DNA of 64,000 nt. It comes from Nocardioides sp. PD653-B2 (GTDB taxonomy: Bacteria; Actinomycetota; Actinomycetes; Propionibacteriales; Nocardioidaceae). This document shows, in pieces, positions 56,207-64,000 of the stretch. Every line of letters begins with the position of its first letter. Position 1 is the first letter of the stretch. The DNA is taken from positions 103,056-167,055 of the forward strand of contig NZ_BDJE01000025.1 in the NCBI RefSeq assembly GCF_002117935.1. The letters run 5' to 3'. Made by a program: the position numbers and the translations under genes. The notes beneath the pieces were generated by a model, which was not told the DNA's origin, did not search any database, and saw only the letters and a program-made list of their open reading frames with translations.

Positions 56207-57380
56207 GCACGATCAGGGCGTCGCCCTGCCCACCGCCGCCGCACAGGGCGGCCGCGCCGACGCCGCCACCGCGACGCTTCAGCTCGAGCGCGAGGTGCAG
56301 GACCACGCGGGCGCCGGACATGCCGACCGGGTGGCCGAGCGCGATCGCGCCGCCGTTGACGTTGACCTTCTCGGGGTCGAGGCCCAGCGAGCGGGCCGAC
56401 TCGATGCCGACCGCGGCGAAGGCCTCGTTGAACTCGACCAGGTCGAGGTCGGTGGGCGCGATGCCCTCCTTGGCGCACGCCTTGGCGGTCGCGTTGGCGG
56501 GCTGCATCTGGAGCGTCGAGTCGGGGCCGGCGACCATGCCGTGGGCGCCGATCTCGGCCAGCCATTCGAGCCCGAGCTCCTCGGCCTTGGCCTTGCTCAT
56601 CACCACGACCGCGCAGGCGCCGTCGGAGATCTGGGAGGAGGAGCCGGCCGTGATGGTGCCCTCCTTGCTGAACGCCGGGCGCAGCTTGCCGAGCGACTCG
56701 GCGGTGGTGTCACCGCGCACGCCCTCGTCGGCGGAGATGACGACCGGGTCGCCCTTGCGCTGCGGGATCGAGACCGGCACGACCTCGTCGTCGAAGACGC
56801 CGTTCTTCCAGGCGGCCGCGGCCTTCTGGTGCGACGCCGCCGCGAACTCGTCCTGCTCCTCGCGGGTGAGCTTGATGCCCTCGGCGTTGGCCTGCTCGGT
56901 CAGCCCGCCCATCGCCTGCTGGGTGGCCTGGTCGTAGAGCGCGTCGTACGCCATCGAGTCGACGAGCTTCACGTCGCCGAACTTGAAGCCCTCGCGCGAC
57001 TTGGGCAGCAGGTGCGGGGCGTTGGTCATCGACTCCATGCCACCCGCCACGACGATGTCGACCTCGCCGGCGCGGATCAGCTGGTCGGCCATCGCGATCG
57101 CGTTGAGGCCGGAGAGGCACACCTTGTTGATGGTCATCGACGGCATGCTCATCGGCAGCCCGGCCGCGATGCCCGCGGCCCGGGCGGGGTTCTGGCCGGC
57201 GCCCGCCAGGATGACCTGGCCCATGATCAGGTAGTCGACCTGGTCGCCGGTCACGCCGGCCTTCTCGAGAGCGCCCTTGATGGCGACGCCACCGAGGTCG
57301 GCGGCGGAGAGGTCCTTGAGTCCCCCGAGCAGGCGACCGATGGGGGTGCGCGCCCCCGCGACGATGACGGAACCGGACAT
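56190..57380 (-). CDS. Acetyl-CoA C-acetyltransferase (thiolase)
   Basis: A 396-residue thiolase. The nucleophile Cys is in [13 protein letters not shown], with [14 protein letters not shown], the His of [19 protein letters not shown], and the C-terminal Cys motif [14 protein letters not shown]. It condenses two acetyl-CoA to acetoacetyl-CoA, or cleaves it. That is the first step of the ethylmalonyl-CoA pathway whose crotonyl-CoA reductase is encoded nearby. It overlaps meaB. It is divergent from the epimerase gene. Confidence 0.95.
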   Translation of the reverse strand: MSGSVIVAGARTPIGRLLGGLKDLSAADLGGVAIKGALEKAGVTGDQVDYLIMGQVILAGAGQNPARAAGIAAGLPMSMPSMTINKVCLSGLNAIAMADQLIRAGEVDIVVAGGMESMTNAPHLLPKSREGFKFGDVKLVDSMAYDALYDQATQQAMGGLTEQANAEGIKLTREEQDEFAAASHQKAAAAWKNGVFDDEVVPVSIPQRKGDPVVISADEGVRGDTTAESLGKLRPAFSKEGTITAGSSSQISDGACAVVVMSKAKAEELGLEWLAEIGAHGMVAGPDSTLQMQPANATAKACAKEGIAPTDLDLVEFNEAFAAVGIESARSLGLDPEKVNVNGGAIALGHPVGMSGARVVLHLALELKRRGGGVGAAALCGGGGQGDALIVRVPKS

Positions 57381-57517
57381 GACGTGCCTCCAGAAGGTGG
57401 TCGAGGTGGTTCTCTGCCGACCTTACCCACGGGTCACGTGCCGGTCACCCGGGCCGTGAGGGTGGAACATGTCACACCGGGTCGCGGTGGGACCGACGCC
57501 GTACGACGATGTGCCCC

Positions 57518-57973
57518 ATGAGTACTCCCCCGACGTCTGGCATCCCGGAGCAGCTGTTCACCGCGATCGACCACGTGGGCATCGCGGTGCCCGACCTCGA
57601 CGTGGCGATCGCGTTCTACGAGGAGACCTACGGGATGCGGCTGGCACACCAGGAGACCAACGAGGAGCAGGGCGTCCGCGAGGCGATGATGGCCGTCGGC
57701 GACTCCGGGTCCCACATCCAGCTGCTCGCCCCGCTCGACGAGGACTCGACGATCGCGAAGTTCCTCGACCGCTCCGGCCCGGGCATCCAGCAGATGGCCT
57801 ACCGGGTCACCGACGTCGACGCGGTCAGCGCGATCCTGCGCGAGCGCGGCGTCCGCCTGCTGTACGACGAGCCGCGGCGGGGCACCTCGGACTCGCGGAT
57901 CAACTTCATCCACCCCAAGGACGCCGGCGGCGTGCTGGTCGAGCTGGTGGAGCCGGCCGCCGCGCCCCACTGA
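57518..57973 (+). CDS. mce: Methylmalonyl-CoA epimerase
   Basis: A 151-residue glyoxalase-fold epimerase with the paired metal-binding repeats: IDHVGIAVPDLDVAIAFYEE, HIQLLAPLDEDSTIAKFLD, and GIQQMAYRVTDVDAV with the final GVLVELVEP. It interconverts the (R) and (S) forms of methylmalonyl- or ethylmalonyl-CoA. ATG 57518 is chosen over ATG 57509, three codons earlier; both are plausible. The thiolase gene is divergent; ccr follows. Confidence 0.93.
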   Translation: MSTPPTSGIPEQLFTAIDHVGIAVPDLDVAIAFYEETYGMRLAHQETNEEQGVREAMMAVGDSGSHIQLLAPLDEDSTIAKFLDRSGPGIQQMAYRVTDVDAVSAILRERGVRLLYDEPRRGTSDSRINFIHPKDAGGVLVELVEPAAAPH

Positions 57974-58014
57974 GGGACGCGTCACACGGGGTGTCCCGAC
58001 CGGTTACTCGTGGG

Positions 58015-58020
58015 TAATCT
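58015..58020 (+). promoter_or_regulatory. Possible -10 of ccr (TAATCT)
   Basis: TAATCT, 32 bases before the GTG of ccr, which also has an AGGAG ribosome site. This transcript would have a leader, in contrast to the leaderless pattern elsewhere. Confidence 0.35.
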
Positions 58021-58052
58021 CCCGTCCAACGACCCCGACACCAGGAGCCGAC

Positions 58053-59405
58053 GTGCAGCACATCCTCGACGCGATCATGGCCGCCTCAGCAGACCCACAG
58101 AGCATCTCCGCCGACGACTTCGCCAACCTCGAGATCCCCGAGTCCTACCGCGCCGTGACGGTGCACAAGGACGAGGTCGACATCTTCGAGGGGCTGGAGA
58201 CCCGCGACAAGGACCCCCGCAAGTCCCTCCACGTCGAGGACGTGGCGCTGCCCGAGCTCGGCCCCGGCGAGGCGTACGTCGCGGTGATGGCCTCGGCGAT
58301 CAACTACAACACCGTGTGGACCTCGATCTTCGAGCCGGTCTCGACCTTCGGCTTCCTCGAGCGCTACGGCCGGCTCTCGCCGCTCGCCAAGCGCCACGAC
58401 CTGCCCTACCACGTGGTGGGGTCCGACCTCGCGGGCGTCGTGCTCGCGACCGGCGCCGGCGTCACGAAGTGGGCCCCGGGCACCGAGGTCGTCGCACACT
58501 GCCTCTCGGTCGAGCTCGAGTCGCCCGACGGCCACAACGACACGATGCTCGACCCGGAGCAGCGGATCTGGGGCTTCGAGACCAACTTCGGCGGCCTCGC
58601 GCACATCGCCCTGGTCAAGGCCAACCAGCTGATGCCCAAGCCCGCTCACCTCACCTGGGAGGAGGCCGCCTCCCCCGGCCTGGTCAACTGCACGGCCTAC
58701 CGCCAGCTCGTCTCCAAGAACGGCGGCGACATGAAGCAGGGCGACAACGTGCTGATCTGGGGTGCGTCCGGCGGCCTGGGCGGCTTCGCCACGCAGTACG
58801 CCCTCAACGGCGGCGCCAACCCGGTGTGCGTGGTCTCCAACGAGGAGAAGGCCGCGATCGCCCGCTCGATGGGTGCGGAGATGATCATCAACCGCTCCGA
58901 GGCCGACCTGAAGTTCTGGAAGGACCCGCACACCCAGGACCCCAAGGAGTGGCGTCGGTTCGGTGGCATGATCCGCGACCTCACCGGCGGTGAGGACATC
59001 GACATCGTCTTCGAGCACCCGGGCCGCGAGACCTTCGGCGCGTCGGTCTACGTCACCCGCAAGGGCGGCACCATCACCACCTGCGCCTCCACCAGCGGCT
59101 ACATGCACGAGTACGACAACCGCTACCTGTGGATGAACCTCAAGAGGATCATCTCCTCGCACTTCGCCAACTACCGCGAGTCGTGGGAGGCCAACCGCCT
59201 GATCGCCAAGGGCAAGATCCACCCCACCCTGTCGCGCACCTACTCCCTCGACGAGGTCGGGCAGGCGGCGCTCGACGTCCACCAGAACGCCCACCAGGGC
59301 AAGGTCGGCGTGCTCTGCCTGGCCCCCGAGGAGGGCCTCGGGGTCCGCGACGAGGAGATGCGCGCCCAGCACATCGACGCGATCAACCGCTTCCGCGGCG
59401 TCTGA
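58053..59405 (+). CDS. ccr: Crotonyl-CoA carboxylase/reductase
   Basis: A 450-residue medium-chain reductase that reduces crotonyl-CoA with NADPH while fixing CO2 to give ethylmalonyl-CoA, the key step of the ethylmalonyl-CoA pathway. The CO2-pocket residues known from the Kitasatospora enzyme appear in matching places: Asn in SAINYNTVWTS, Phe-Glu in GFETNFGGLAH, His in ISSHFANYRES. The NADP motif is WGASGGLGGFATQYA. The start is GTG 58053 with AGGAG five bases upstream. A strong terminator follows. Confidence 0.96.
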   Translation: MQHILDAIMAASADPQSISADDFANLEIPESYRAVTVHKDEVDIFEGLETRDKDPRKSLHVEDVALPELGPGEAYVAVMASAINYNTVWTSIFEPVSTFGFLERYGRLSPLAKRHDLPYHVVGSDLAGVVLATGAGVTKWAPGTEVVAHCLSVELESPDGHNDTMLDPEQRIWGFETNFGGLAHIALVKANQLMPKPAHLTWEEAASPGLVNCTAYRQLVSKNGGDMKQGDNVLIWGASGGLGGFATQYALNGGANPVCVVSNEEKAAIARSMGAEMIINRSEADLKFWKDPHTQDPKEWRRFGGMIRDLTGGEDIDIVFEHPGRETFGASVYVTRKGGTITTCASTSGYMHEYDNRYLWMNLKRIISSHFANYRESWEANRLIAKGKIHPTLSRTYSLDEVGQAALDVHQNAHQGKVGVLCLAPEEGLGVRDEEMRAQHIDAINRFRGV

Positions 59406-59424
59406 TCCGCGCTCGAGTCCTCGA

Positions 59425-59463
59425 CCACCCCGGTCTCCGATAATTAGTCGGAGGCCGGGGTGG
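59425..59463 (+). terminator. Terminator of ccr
   Basis: Sixteen-base arms, CCACCCCGGTCTCCGA (59425-59440) and TCGGAGGCCGGGGTGG (59448-59463), with one T-G pair and a TAATTAG loop, followed by GCTGTTT. It starts 19 bases after the ccr stop. Confidence 0.75.
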
Positions 59464-59532
59464 GCTGTTTCGGGTCGATCGGCAACACTGGTCCCGACGA
59501 TCAGCCGAGAGCCGAGAAGGGGTACCGCCGCG

Positions 59533-60810
59533 ATGAGCGACCAGGGACTGTCCATCTTCGACGACAAGGACCCGGAGGAGACCGAGCCGGTCGTGGACGA
59601 AGAAGCGACGCAGGTGATCCCGGTCGTCCCGCCGGCCTCGGCACCGCAGCCCGCTGCCGAGCCGAAGGTCGAGAAGACCCAGCAGCAGCCCGCCGTGGCC
59701 GCTCCCGCACCGGCCCAGACGCAGGCGCCTGCCCCCGCAGCCCCGCGGGCCCAGAAGCCCGTCCTCCCGCCGGCCGCCACCCCACCGCGCCCCCAGTCGA
59801 GCGGCCCGATGGCCTCACCCGCCGGCTTCCCCGTCGTCCGCAAGGGCGGCTACGACAAGGATGCCGTCGACGCCCGCGTGCGCCAGCTGACCACCGAGAA
59901 GGCCGGGCTCAGCAGCAGCCTCACCGAGTCGGAGCGGCACGTCCTCGAGCTCGAGGAGCAGCTCGCCCAGGCCCGCGAGGAGCTCGCCGAGAGCAAGACC
60001 CCGTCGTACGCCGGTCTCGGCGGCCGTGCGAGCGCGATGCTGCGGCTCGCCGAGGAGGAGGCGGCCGAGGTCCGCCAGACCGCCGAGCGCGACGCCGCCG
60101 AGATCCGCGAGCAGGCGGCGCGCGATGCCAAGGCGATCCGCGCCGACGCCGCCCGCGAGGCCGAGGACATGCGCCTGGTCCAGCTCAAGGAGCTCGACGA
60201 GAACCGCAACCGCCTGATGGCCGACGCCGAGCAGGAGCGCGCGCACGCCCGCGCCGAGGCCACCGACCTGGTCGCCTCCGCCAAGCGCGAGGCCGACCAG
60301 ATGCGGCTCGCCGCGACGCAGGAGACCAACGAGCTCCGCACCGCCGCCACCCGGGAGGCCGAGCAGCAGCGCGCCGCCGCCGACCGCGAGGTCCAGGAGG
60401 CCCGCCGTACGCTCGCGGTCGAGAAGGAGCGGCTCGCCCGCGAGGCGACCGACCACCACGCCAGCGCCACCGCCGAGACCCGCCGCCTGGTCGAGGAGGC
60501 CGAGGAGCGCGCGACCGCCGCCGAGACGCGGGCCCGCGAGGCCACCGCCCAGGCCAACCAGCACCGCAGCCAGGCCACCACCGAGGCCGAGGCGCTGCTC
60601 AGCCGGGCCCGTCGCGAGGCCGAGCAGATCGTGGCCTCGGCCCGCACCCAGGCCGACTCGATCAGCTCCACGGGCGTGGCCGACGCCGAGCGCGAGCTCG
60701 CCGCCATCCGGGCCGAGGTCGACCGGATGGCCAAGCGCCGCGACGCGATCACCGCCCAGCTCGCCTCCCTGCGCGACGTCGTCGCCGGTTTCGGCGAGGA
60801 CGACGAGTGA
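59533..60810 (+). CDS. Scy/FilP-like coiled-coil (DivIVA-related) protein
   Basis: A 425-residue protein. Acidic N-terminus, a Pro/Ala/Gln-rich disordered stretch (about 30-95), a short DivIVA-like lead (VVRKGGYDKDAVDARVRQL), and then a continuous, highly charged coiled coil of about 300 residues with repeated AEREAEEIR-type heptads. In Streptomyces the cytoskeletal proteins Scy and FilP are encoded beside meaB, thiolase and epimerase genes; the same neighbourhood here supports a polar-growth or cytoskeletal role. Its stop overlaps the next GTG (GTGA). Confidence 0.75.
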   Translation: MSDQGLSIFDDKDPEETEPVVDEEATQVIPVVPPASAPQPAAEPKVEKTQQQPAVAAPAPAQTQAPAPAAPRAQKPVLPPAATPPRPQSSGPMASPAGFPVVRKGGYDKDAVDARVRQLTTEKAGLSSSLTESERHVLELEEQLAQAREELAESKTPSYAGLGGRASAMLRLAEEEAAEVRQTAERDAAEIREQAARDAKAIRADAAREAEDMRLVQLKELDENRNRLMADAEQERAHARAEATDLVASAKREADQMRLAATQETNELRTAATREAEQQRAAADREVQEARRTLAVEKERLAREATDHHASATAETRRLVEEAEERATAAETRAREATAQANQHRSQATTEAEALLSRARREAEQIVASARTQADSISSTGVADAERELAAIRAEVDRMAKRRDAITAQLASLRDVVAGFGEDDE

Positions 60811-61931
60811 CGGACGCCCCGGCGCTCGAGGACTCCGGCTCGAAGGCCGACGACACAGACAACCCCGTCGACGAGGACTACCTCGGCGAGCCCGGTCCTC
60901 CGCTCGACCACCACGCGCCGTTCTACGTCGGCTTCATCGGCGGGCTGGGCGTGCTGGTCGCGATCTGGTTCGCGATGCAGATCGAGGCCATCGGCTCGAC
61001 CCTGATGCTGATCGTGGTCTCGCTGTTCCTGGCGGCGGGCCTCGATCCCGCCGTCCGCTTCTTCGAGCGCCACGGCATGCGCCGGTCGTACGCCGTCCTG
61101 ACCGTGATCGTCATCGTGCTGGGCGCACTCGCGCTGTTCCTGGTCGCGATCGTGCCGGTCATCGCCGACCAGGTCAGGTCTCTCACCGAGAACGTCCCGA
61201 CCTGGCTCGACCAGCTCCAGCGCAACCCCCAGGTCCAGCGGCTCGACGACGAGTACGACATCATCGCGAAGATCCGGGACTACGTGACCGCCGGCGACTT
61301 CGCCGGTGCGCTCTTCGGCGGGGCACTGGGCGTCGGCCTGGCCGTCCTCGGTGCGCTGTTCAACGGCTTCATCGTCGTCGTGCTGACGCTCTACTTCCTC
61401 GCCTCCCTGGAGAACACCAAGTCGGCGCTCTACCGCCTGGCGCCGGCGTCGCGCCGCGACCGCGTCAGCCGCCTCGGCAACCGGGTGGTCCGCAGCGTCG
61501 GCGGCTACGTCTCCGGCGCGTTCATCGTCGCGATGTGCGCCGGCATCTCGTCGCTGGTCTTCCTGTTCGCCGTCGGCCTGAGCGAGTACGCCGTCGCGCT
61601 CGCCTTCGTGGTCGCGCTCCTCGACGTGATCCCGATGATCGGCGCGACCCTCGGCGCCGTCATCGTCACCGCGATCGGCTTCGCCGAGGACTGGAGGATC
61701 GGCCTGGCCTGCGCGATCTTCTACGTCATCTACCAGCAGCTCGAGAACTACGTGATCTACCCGCGGGTGATGTCGAAGTCCGTCGACGTGCCGGGCGCGG
61801 TCACGGTGATCGCGGCCCTCATCGGCGCGGCGCTCTTCGGTGTCGTCGGCGCACTGCTCGCGATCCCGACCGCGGCCTCGATCCTGATGCTCACCCGCGA
61901 GGTGTGGGTCAGGCGGCAGGACCAGCGTTGA
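60807..61931 (+). CDS. AI-2E family transporter (permease)
   Basis: A 374-residue PF01594-type membrane protein: an acidic 40-residue N-terminus, then eight or so helices (GFIGGLGVLVAIWFAMQIEA; LMLIVVSLFLAAGLDPAVRFFERHG; and the hallmark LLDVIPMIGATLGAVIVTAIG), ending YVIYPRVMSKSVDVPGAVTV. Families of this type include AI-2 exporters and Na/H antiporters; the substrate is unknown. GTG 60807 overlaps the stop of the coiled-coil gene. Confidence 0.9.
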   Translation: MTDAPALEDSGSKADDTDNPVDEDYLGEPGPPLDHHAPFYVGFIGGLGVLVAIWFAMQIEAIGSTLMLIVVSLFLAAGLDPAVRFFERHGMRRSYAVLTVIVIVLGALALFLVAIVPVIADQVRSLTENVPTWLDQLQRNPQVQRLDDEYDIIAKIRDYVTAGDFAGALFGGALGVGLAVLGALFNGFIVVVLTLYFLASLENTKSALYRLAPASRRDRVSRLGNRVVRSVGGYVSGAFIVAMCAGISSLVFLFAVGLSEYAVALAFVVALLDVIPMIGATLGAVIVTAIGFAEDWRIGLACAIFYVIYQQLENYVIYPRVMSKSVDVPGAVTVIAALIGAALFGVVGALLAIPTAASILMLTREVWVRRQDQR

Positions 61932-61932
61932 C

Positions 61933-61950
61933 GCCGCTCAGCCGAGCGGC
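61933..61950. terminator. Short bidirectional hairpin between AI-2E and sigma genes
   Basis: GCCGCTC-AGCC-GAGCGGC, a perfect 7-bp stem in the junction of two convergent genes; it includes the stop codon of the sigma gene. Weak candidate, no T run. Confidence 0.35.
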
Positions 61951-62345
61951 CCGATGAAGTAGACGCGCAGCACCACGGCCGCCCGCTGCTGGGGCGGGAG
62001 CATCGCGCAGACCCGCCAGACCGCGTCGCCGGTGGCGATGTCGGCCGCGTGGTCCGCCGTCTCGGTGTCGCGCACCTCCGCCACCACCAGCTCCCGGCGC
62101 CCGCTGCGCCGCCAGGCCGAGACGTGTGCGTTGACGACCATCCGGCGCACGTACGCGTCGGGGTCGGTCGTCCGGCGCACCCGGCTCCACCCCTCGCAGG
62201 CCCGGGTGAGCGCCGACTGCACGGCGTCCTCGGCGGCGTGCTGGGAGCCGGTGACCAGGTAGGCGCACCGCAGCAGCGCGGCCACCCGCGCCTCGACCCA
62301 CTCGTCGAACGACGGGTAGTCGACGGTGGCGCGCTCGTCGGTCAC
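61938..62345 (-). pseudogene. ECF (SigE-family) sigma factor truncated in region 4
   Basis: A 135-residue ORF from GTG 62345 with GGAGG upstream. Region 2 is normal (VAALLRCAYLVTGSQHAAED, AVQSALTRACEGWSRVRR, YVRRMVVNAHVSAWRR). Region 4 begins (AVWRVCAMLPPQQRAAVVLR) but is cut after seven more residues (VYFIGPLG), before the helix-turn-helix. Without it the protein cannot read a -35 element. It ends six bases from the convergent AI-2E stop, as the other sigma remnant does next to glgP. An earlier start at 62366 is possible. Confidence 0.6.
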
Positions 62346-62399
62346 CCCCACCTCCATGTCGGACACACGCGTGGGACGGCCGTTCTGTTGCAGCGGTTC

Positions 62400-63371
62400 C
62401 TAGGGGATCTCGGCCGGCATCTCGGCGGTGGACCGCTCGCCGAGCTTCACGAACACCACGCCGGCCAGGATCAGCAGGCCACCGAGCAGCTGGACGGCCC
62501 GGGGCAGCTCGTCGAGGAGCAGCCAGGCGAACACCACGCCCGCGACCACCTCGAGCAGCGCGACGAACGACGCCAGCCGGGAGCCGAGCCGGCGACCGGC
62601 GGCAATGCCGCTCGTGTACGGAATCGCCGCGGTGACCACGCCGAGCACGACCAGTGGCACCCACCAGTCGACCGTGGTGCCGGCGTACGTGACGGCGTCG
62701 CTGCTCGCGCGCATCGGCAGCGGGCTGACGAGGCCGAGCACGCCGAGGACCAGCGCCCCCACCACGAGCCCGGCGGCGGCGAGCACCATCGGCGGCAGGC
62801 CGTTGTCCTCGTCGGCGGAGATGACGAAGTACGTCGCCGCGCCGACCATCGCGGCCAGTGCCCACAGCACCCCCGCGACGCTGAGGTCGGCACCCGAGAG
62901 CAGGTCGAGGACCAGCACCAGCCCGAGCGCCGCCAGACCGGCGCCGACGAGCGTGACCGGACCGGGCCGCTGGCCGTGGCGCAGCCAGAGCCAGACGACG
63001 ACCGCGGCAGGGGCGGTGTACTCGATGAGCAGCGCCGGCCCGACCTGCATGTGGGCGACGGCGGAGAAGTAGCAGAACTGGGCGCCGGCGACGGCGAGTG
63101 TGCCGTACACGAGGACCAGGCCGGCGTTGCGGCGCAGCAGGCTCCAGCGTCCGCGCAGGGAGACCAGTCCGAAGGGGACGACGACCAGCGCGGCGATGCC
63201 GACGCGGATCAGCACGATCGCACCCGCGCTCCAGCCGGAGTCGAGCAGCTGGCGGGCCAGGGCGCCGGACATGCCGAACGACGTGGCCGAGATGATCGCG
63301 AACCCGAGGCCGCTCGCCAGCCGCGAGCCGCTGGCGACCGGAGCCACCTCGTCATGAGCCATCGTCGCCAT
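62400..63371 (-). CDS. EamA/RhaT family (DMT) transporter
   Basis: A 323-residue, ten-helix transporter: LGFAIISATSFGMSGALARQL opens the first EamA repeat, and VLWALAAMVGAATYFVISAD the second; SRLASFVALLEVVAGVVFAWLLLDE is the conserved EamA end motif. It exports an unknown metabolite. ATG 63371 (or 63362, three codons later). It is divergent from the CGNR gene, with an inverted repeat in between. Confidence 0.9.
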   Translation of the reverse strand: MATMAHDEVAPVASGSRLASGLGFAIISATSFGMSGALARQLLDSGWSAGAIVLIRVGIAALVVVPFGLVSLRGRWSLLRRNAGLVLVYGTLAVAGAQFCYFSAVAHMQVGPALLIEYTAPAAVVVWLWLRHGQRPGPVTLVGAGLAALGLVLVLDLLSGADLSVAGVLWALAAMVGAATYFVISADEDNGLPPMVLAAAGLVVGALVLGVLGLVSPLPMRASSDAVTYAGTTVDWWVPLVVLGVVTAAIPYTSGIAAGRRLGSRLASFVALLEVVAGVVFAWLLLDELPRAVQLLGGLLILAGVVFVKLGERSTAEMPAEIP

Positions 63372-63373
63372 GA

Positions 63374-63404
63374 CTAGTGACACTAGGCGCTGGCCGTGTA
63401 ACCT
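63374..63404. promoter_or_regulatory. Operator-like palindrome and -10 between EamA and CGNR genes
   Basis: CTAGTG-A-CACTAG (63374-63386) is a perfect inverted repeat two bases from the EamA ATG. TAACCT (63399-63404) on the plus strand ends six bases before the CGNR GTG. The CGNR protein is the likely ligand-responsive regulator of the divergent exporter. Confidence 0.55.
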
Positions 63405-63410
63405 GTCAAC

Positions 63411-63947
63411 GTGGTCTTCACTCATGACACCGAGGTGTCCCTCCAGGCGGCGGTGACGCTCGCGAACTCCGCGCTCGCGCCGGACACCCTGGAGAGCGTG
63501 GAGGACCTCGACGCGTTCTACGCCGAGTTCGACTACACCGGACGCCGCGACGGCGACCGCGCCGAGCTCGACCGGGTCCGGGCGATCCGGCCGGCTCTCT
63601 ACGAGCTGCTCACCGCCTCGCGCGACGACGCGGTCGCCTTGGTCAACGCGATGCTCGCCGACACCGCTGCGGTCCCCCAGCTCGTGCGCCACGACGTCTG
63701 GGACTGGCACCTCCACGCCGTCGAGCCCGAGCGCGACTTCCCCACCCGGATCCTCGTCGAGACCGCGATGGCGATGATCGACGTGATCCGCTCCGACGAG
63801 ATGTCGCGTCTCGGCGTCTGCGCCGACGACACCTGCAACGGCGTCGTCCTCGACCTCTCCCGCAACCGCTCCCGCCGCTTCTGCTCCACCACCTGCGGCA
63901 ACCGCAACGCGGTCGCCGCCTACCGCGCGCGCCAGTCCGCTGGTTGA
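63411..63947 (+). CDS. CGNR zinc finger domain-containing regulator
   Basis: A 178-residue ABATE/CGNR protein. The N-terminal domain (residues about 5-130) is the stress-sensing ABATE type, starting VSLQAAVTLANSAL. The C-terminal zinc finger has GVCADDTCNGVVLDLSRNRSRRFCSTTCGNRNAVAAYRARQ: four Cys and the CGNR tetrad for which the family is named. It is probably a transcription factor for the divergent EamA exporter. GTG 63411 is leaderless from TAACCT. The final codons and TGA (GGTTGA) come from the start of a repeat element. Confidence 0.9.
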   Translation: MVFTHDTEVSLQAAVTLANSALAPDTLESVEDLDAFYAEFDYTGRRDGDRAELDRVRAIRPALYELLTASRDDAVALVNAMLADTAAVPQLVRHDVWDWHLHAVEPERDFPTRILVETAMAMIDVIRSDEMSRLGVCADDTCNGVVLDLSRNRSRRFCSTTCGNRNAVAAYRARQSAG

Positions 63948-64000
63948 AGTAGGACGAAGTCCTGTCTCGAAACCCCCGTCGGTCGGTGGTTGAGGAAGGC
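63941..64000. repeat. Intergenic repeat element, copy 3 (cut by window edge)
   Basis: TGGTTGAAGTAGGACGAAGT followed by CCTGTCTCGAAACCCCCG, then at 63985 GGTGGTTGAGGAAGG, which restarts the same word in the same orientation and runs off the window. It matches the copies at 25500-25629 and, reversed, 37841-37917. Confidence 0.75.

Noticed and set aside
58053..59405. Generic zinc alcohol dehydrogenase for the 58-kb gene
   Set aside because: The CO2-pocket residues (Asn, Phe-Glu, His) and length match crotonyl-CoA carboxylase/reductase specifically.

Overview
This is a high-GC actinobacterial chromosome segment. The gene orders (leuS-degV-comEA-comEC-holA; proA-nadD-rsfS-phosphatase-tRNA-Ala; glgE-treS-maltokinase-glgB; meaB-thiolase-epimerase-ccr), the ethylmalonyl-CoA and GlgE pathway genes and the dispersed intergenic repeats fit Nocardioidaceae, most likely Nocardioides. 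That assignment is inference from gene content, not a database match.

Layout. 0-7.5 kb (minus): holA (cut by the window edge), comEC, comEA, a DegV-family protein and leuS, with a leucine-codon leader peptide and attenuator-like terminator ahead of leuS. 7.5-13.3 kb: SDR oxidoreductase, secreted alkaline phosphatase with an added beta domain, AraC-type regulator, Baeyer-Villiger-type monooxygenase, HAD hydrolase. 13.4-17.8 kb: two consecutive MarR-MFS efflux cassettes, each with a palindromic operator, the second ending in an isochorismatase-like protein. 17.9-23.4 kb: tandem GNAT protein, stand-alone TOPRIM protein, small membrane protein, 77-bp repeats, tRNA-Ala(GGC), and the phosphatase-rsfS-nadD-proA cluster. 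23.5-28.8 kb: secreted lysyl-oxidase-like protein, LigD-type 3'-phosphoesterase, etfBA, small membrane protein, enoyl-CoA hydratase.

28.9-46.3 kb is a storage-glucan block: glgX, glgP (minus), a fungalysin-type secreted metalloprotease, then the overlapping operon glgE-treS-maltokinase-glgB and a NUDIX gene. Together these interconvert trehalose, maltose, maltose-1-phosphate and branched alpha-glucan and degrade the latter. 46.3-47.8 kb is a small accessory patch of atypical composition with two lipoprotein-like genes, one broken by an in-frame TGA, bracketed by 32-bp-period repeats. 47.8-55.1 kb: EamA exporter/LysR pair, PP2C-like protein, thioredoxin-TPR protein, CoA-transferase family protein, isobutyryl-CoA-mutase-type large subunit with a palindromic operator, and its MarR neighbour. 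55.2-61.9 kb: meaB, thiolase, methylmalonyl-CoA epimerase, crotonyl-CoA carboxylase/reductase, a Scy/FilP-like coiled-coil protein and an AI-2E family permease. 61.9-64 kb: a truncated ECF sigma gene, an EamA transporter and a divergent CGNR zinc-finger regulator.

Two themes recur. Many genes start exactly six bases after a TANNNT hexamer, so leaderless transcription is probably common. Several small genes are worn at their ends (two ECF sigma genes lacking region 4, a lipoprotein with a stop codon, genes running into repeats), which suggests ongoing intergenic decay and repeat activity.

I did not find a convincing undescribed defence or mobile system. The best leads are the leuS attenuator, the repeat-flanked lipoprotein patch and the 19-bp duplication around a repeat at the protease 3' end.
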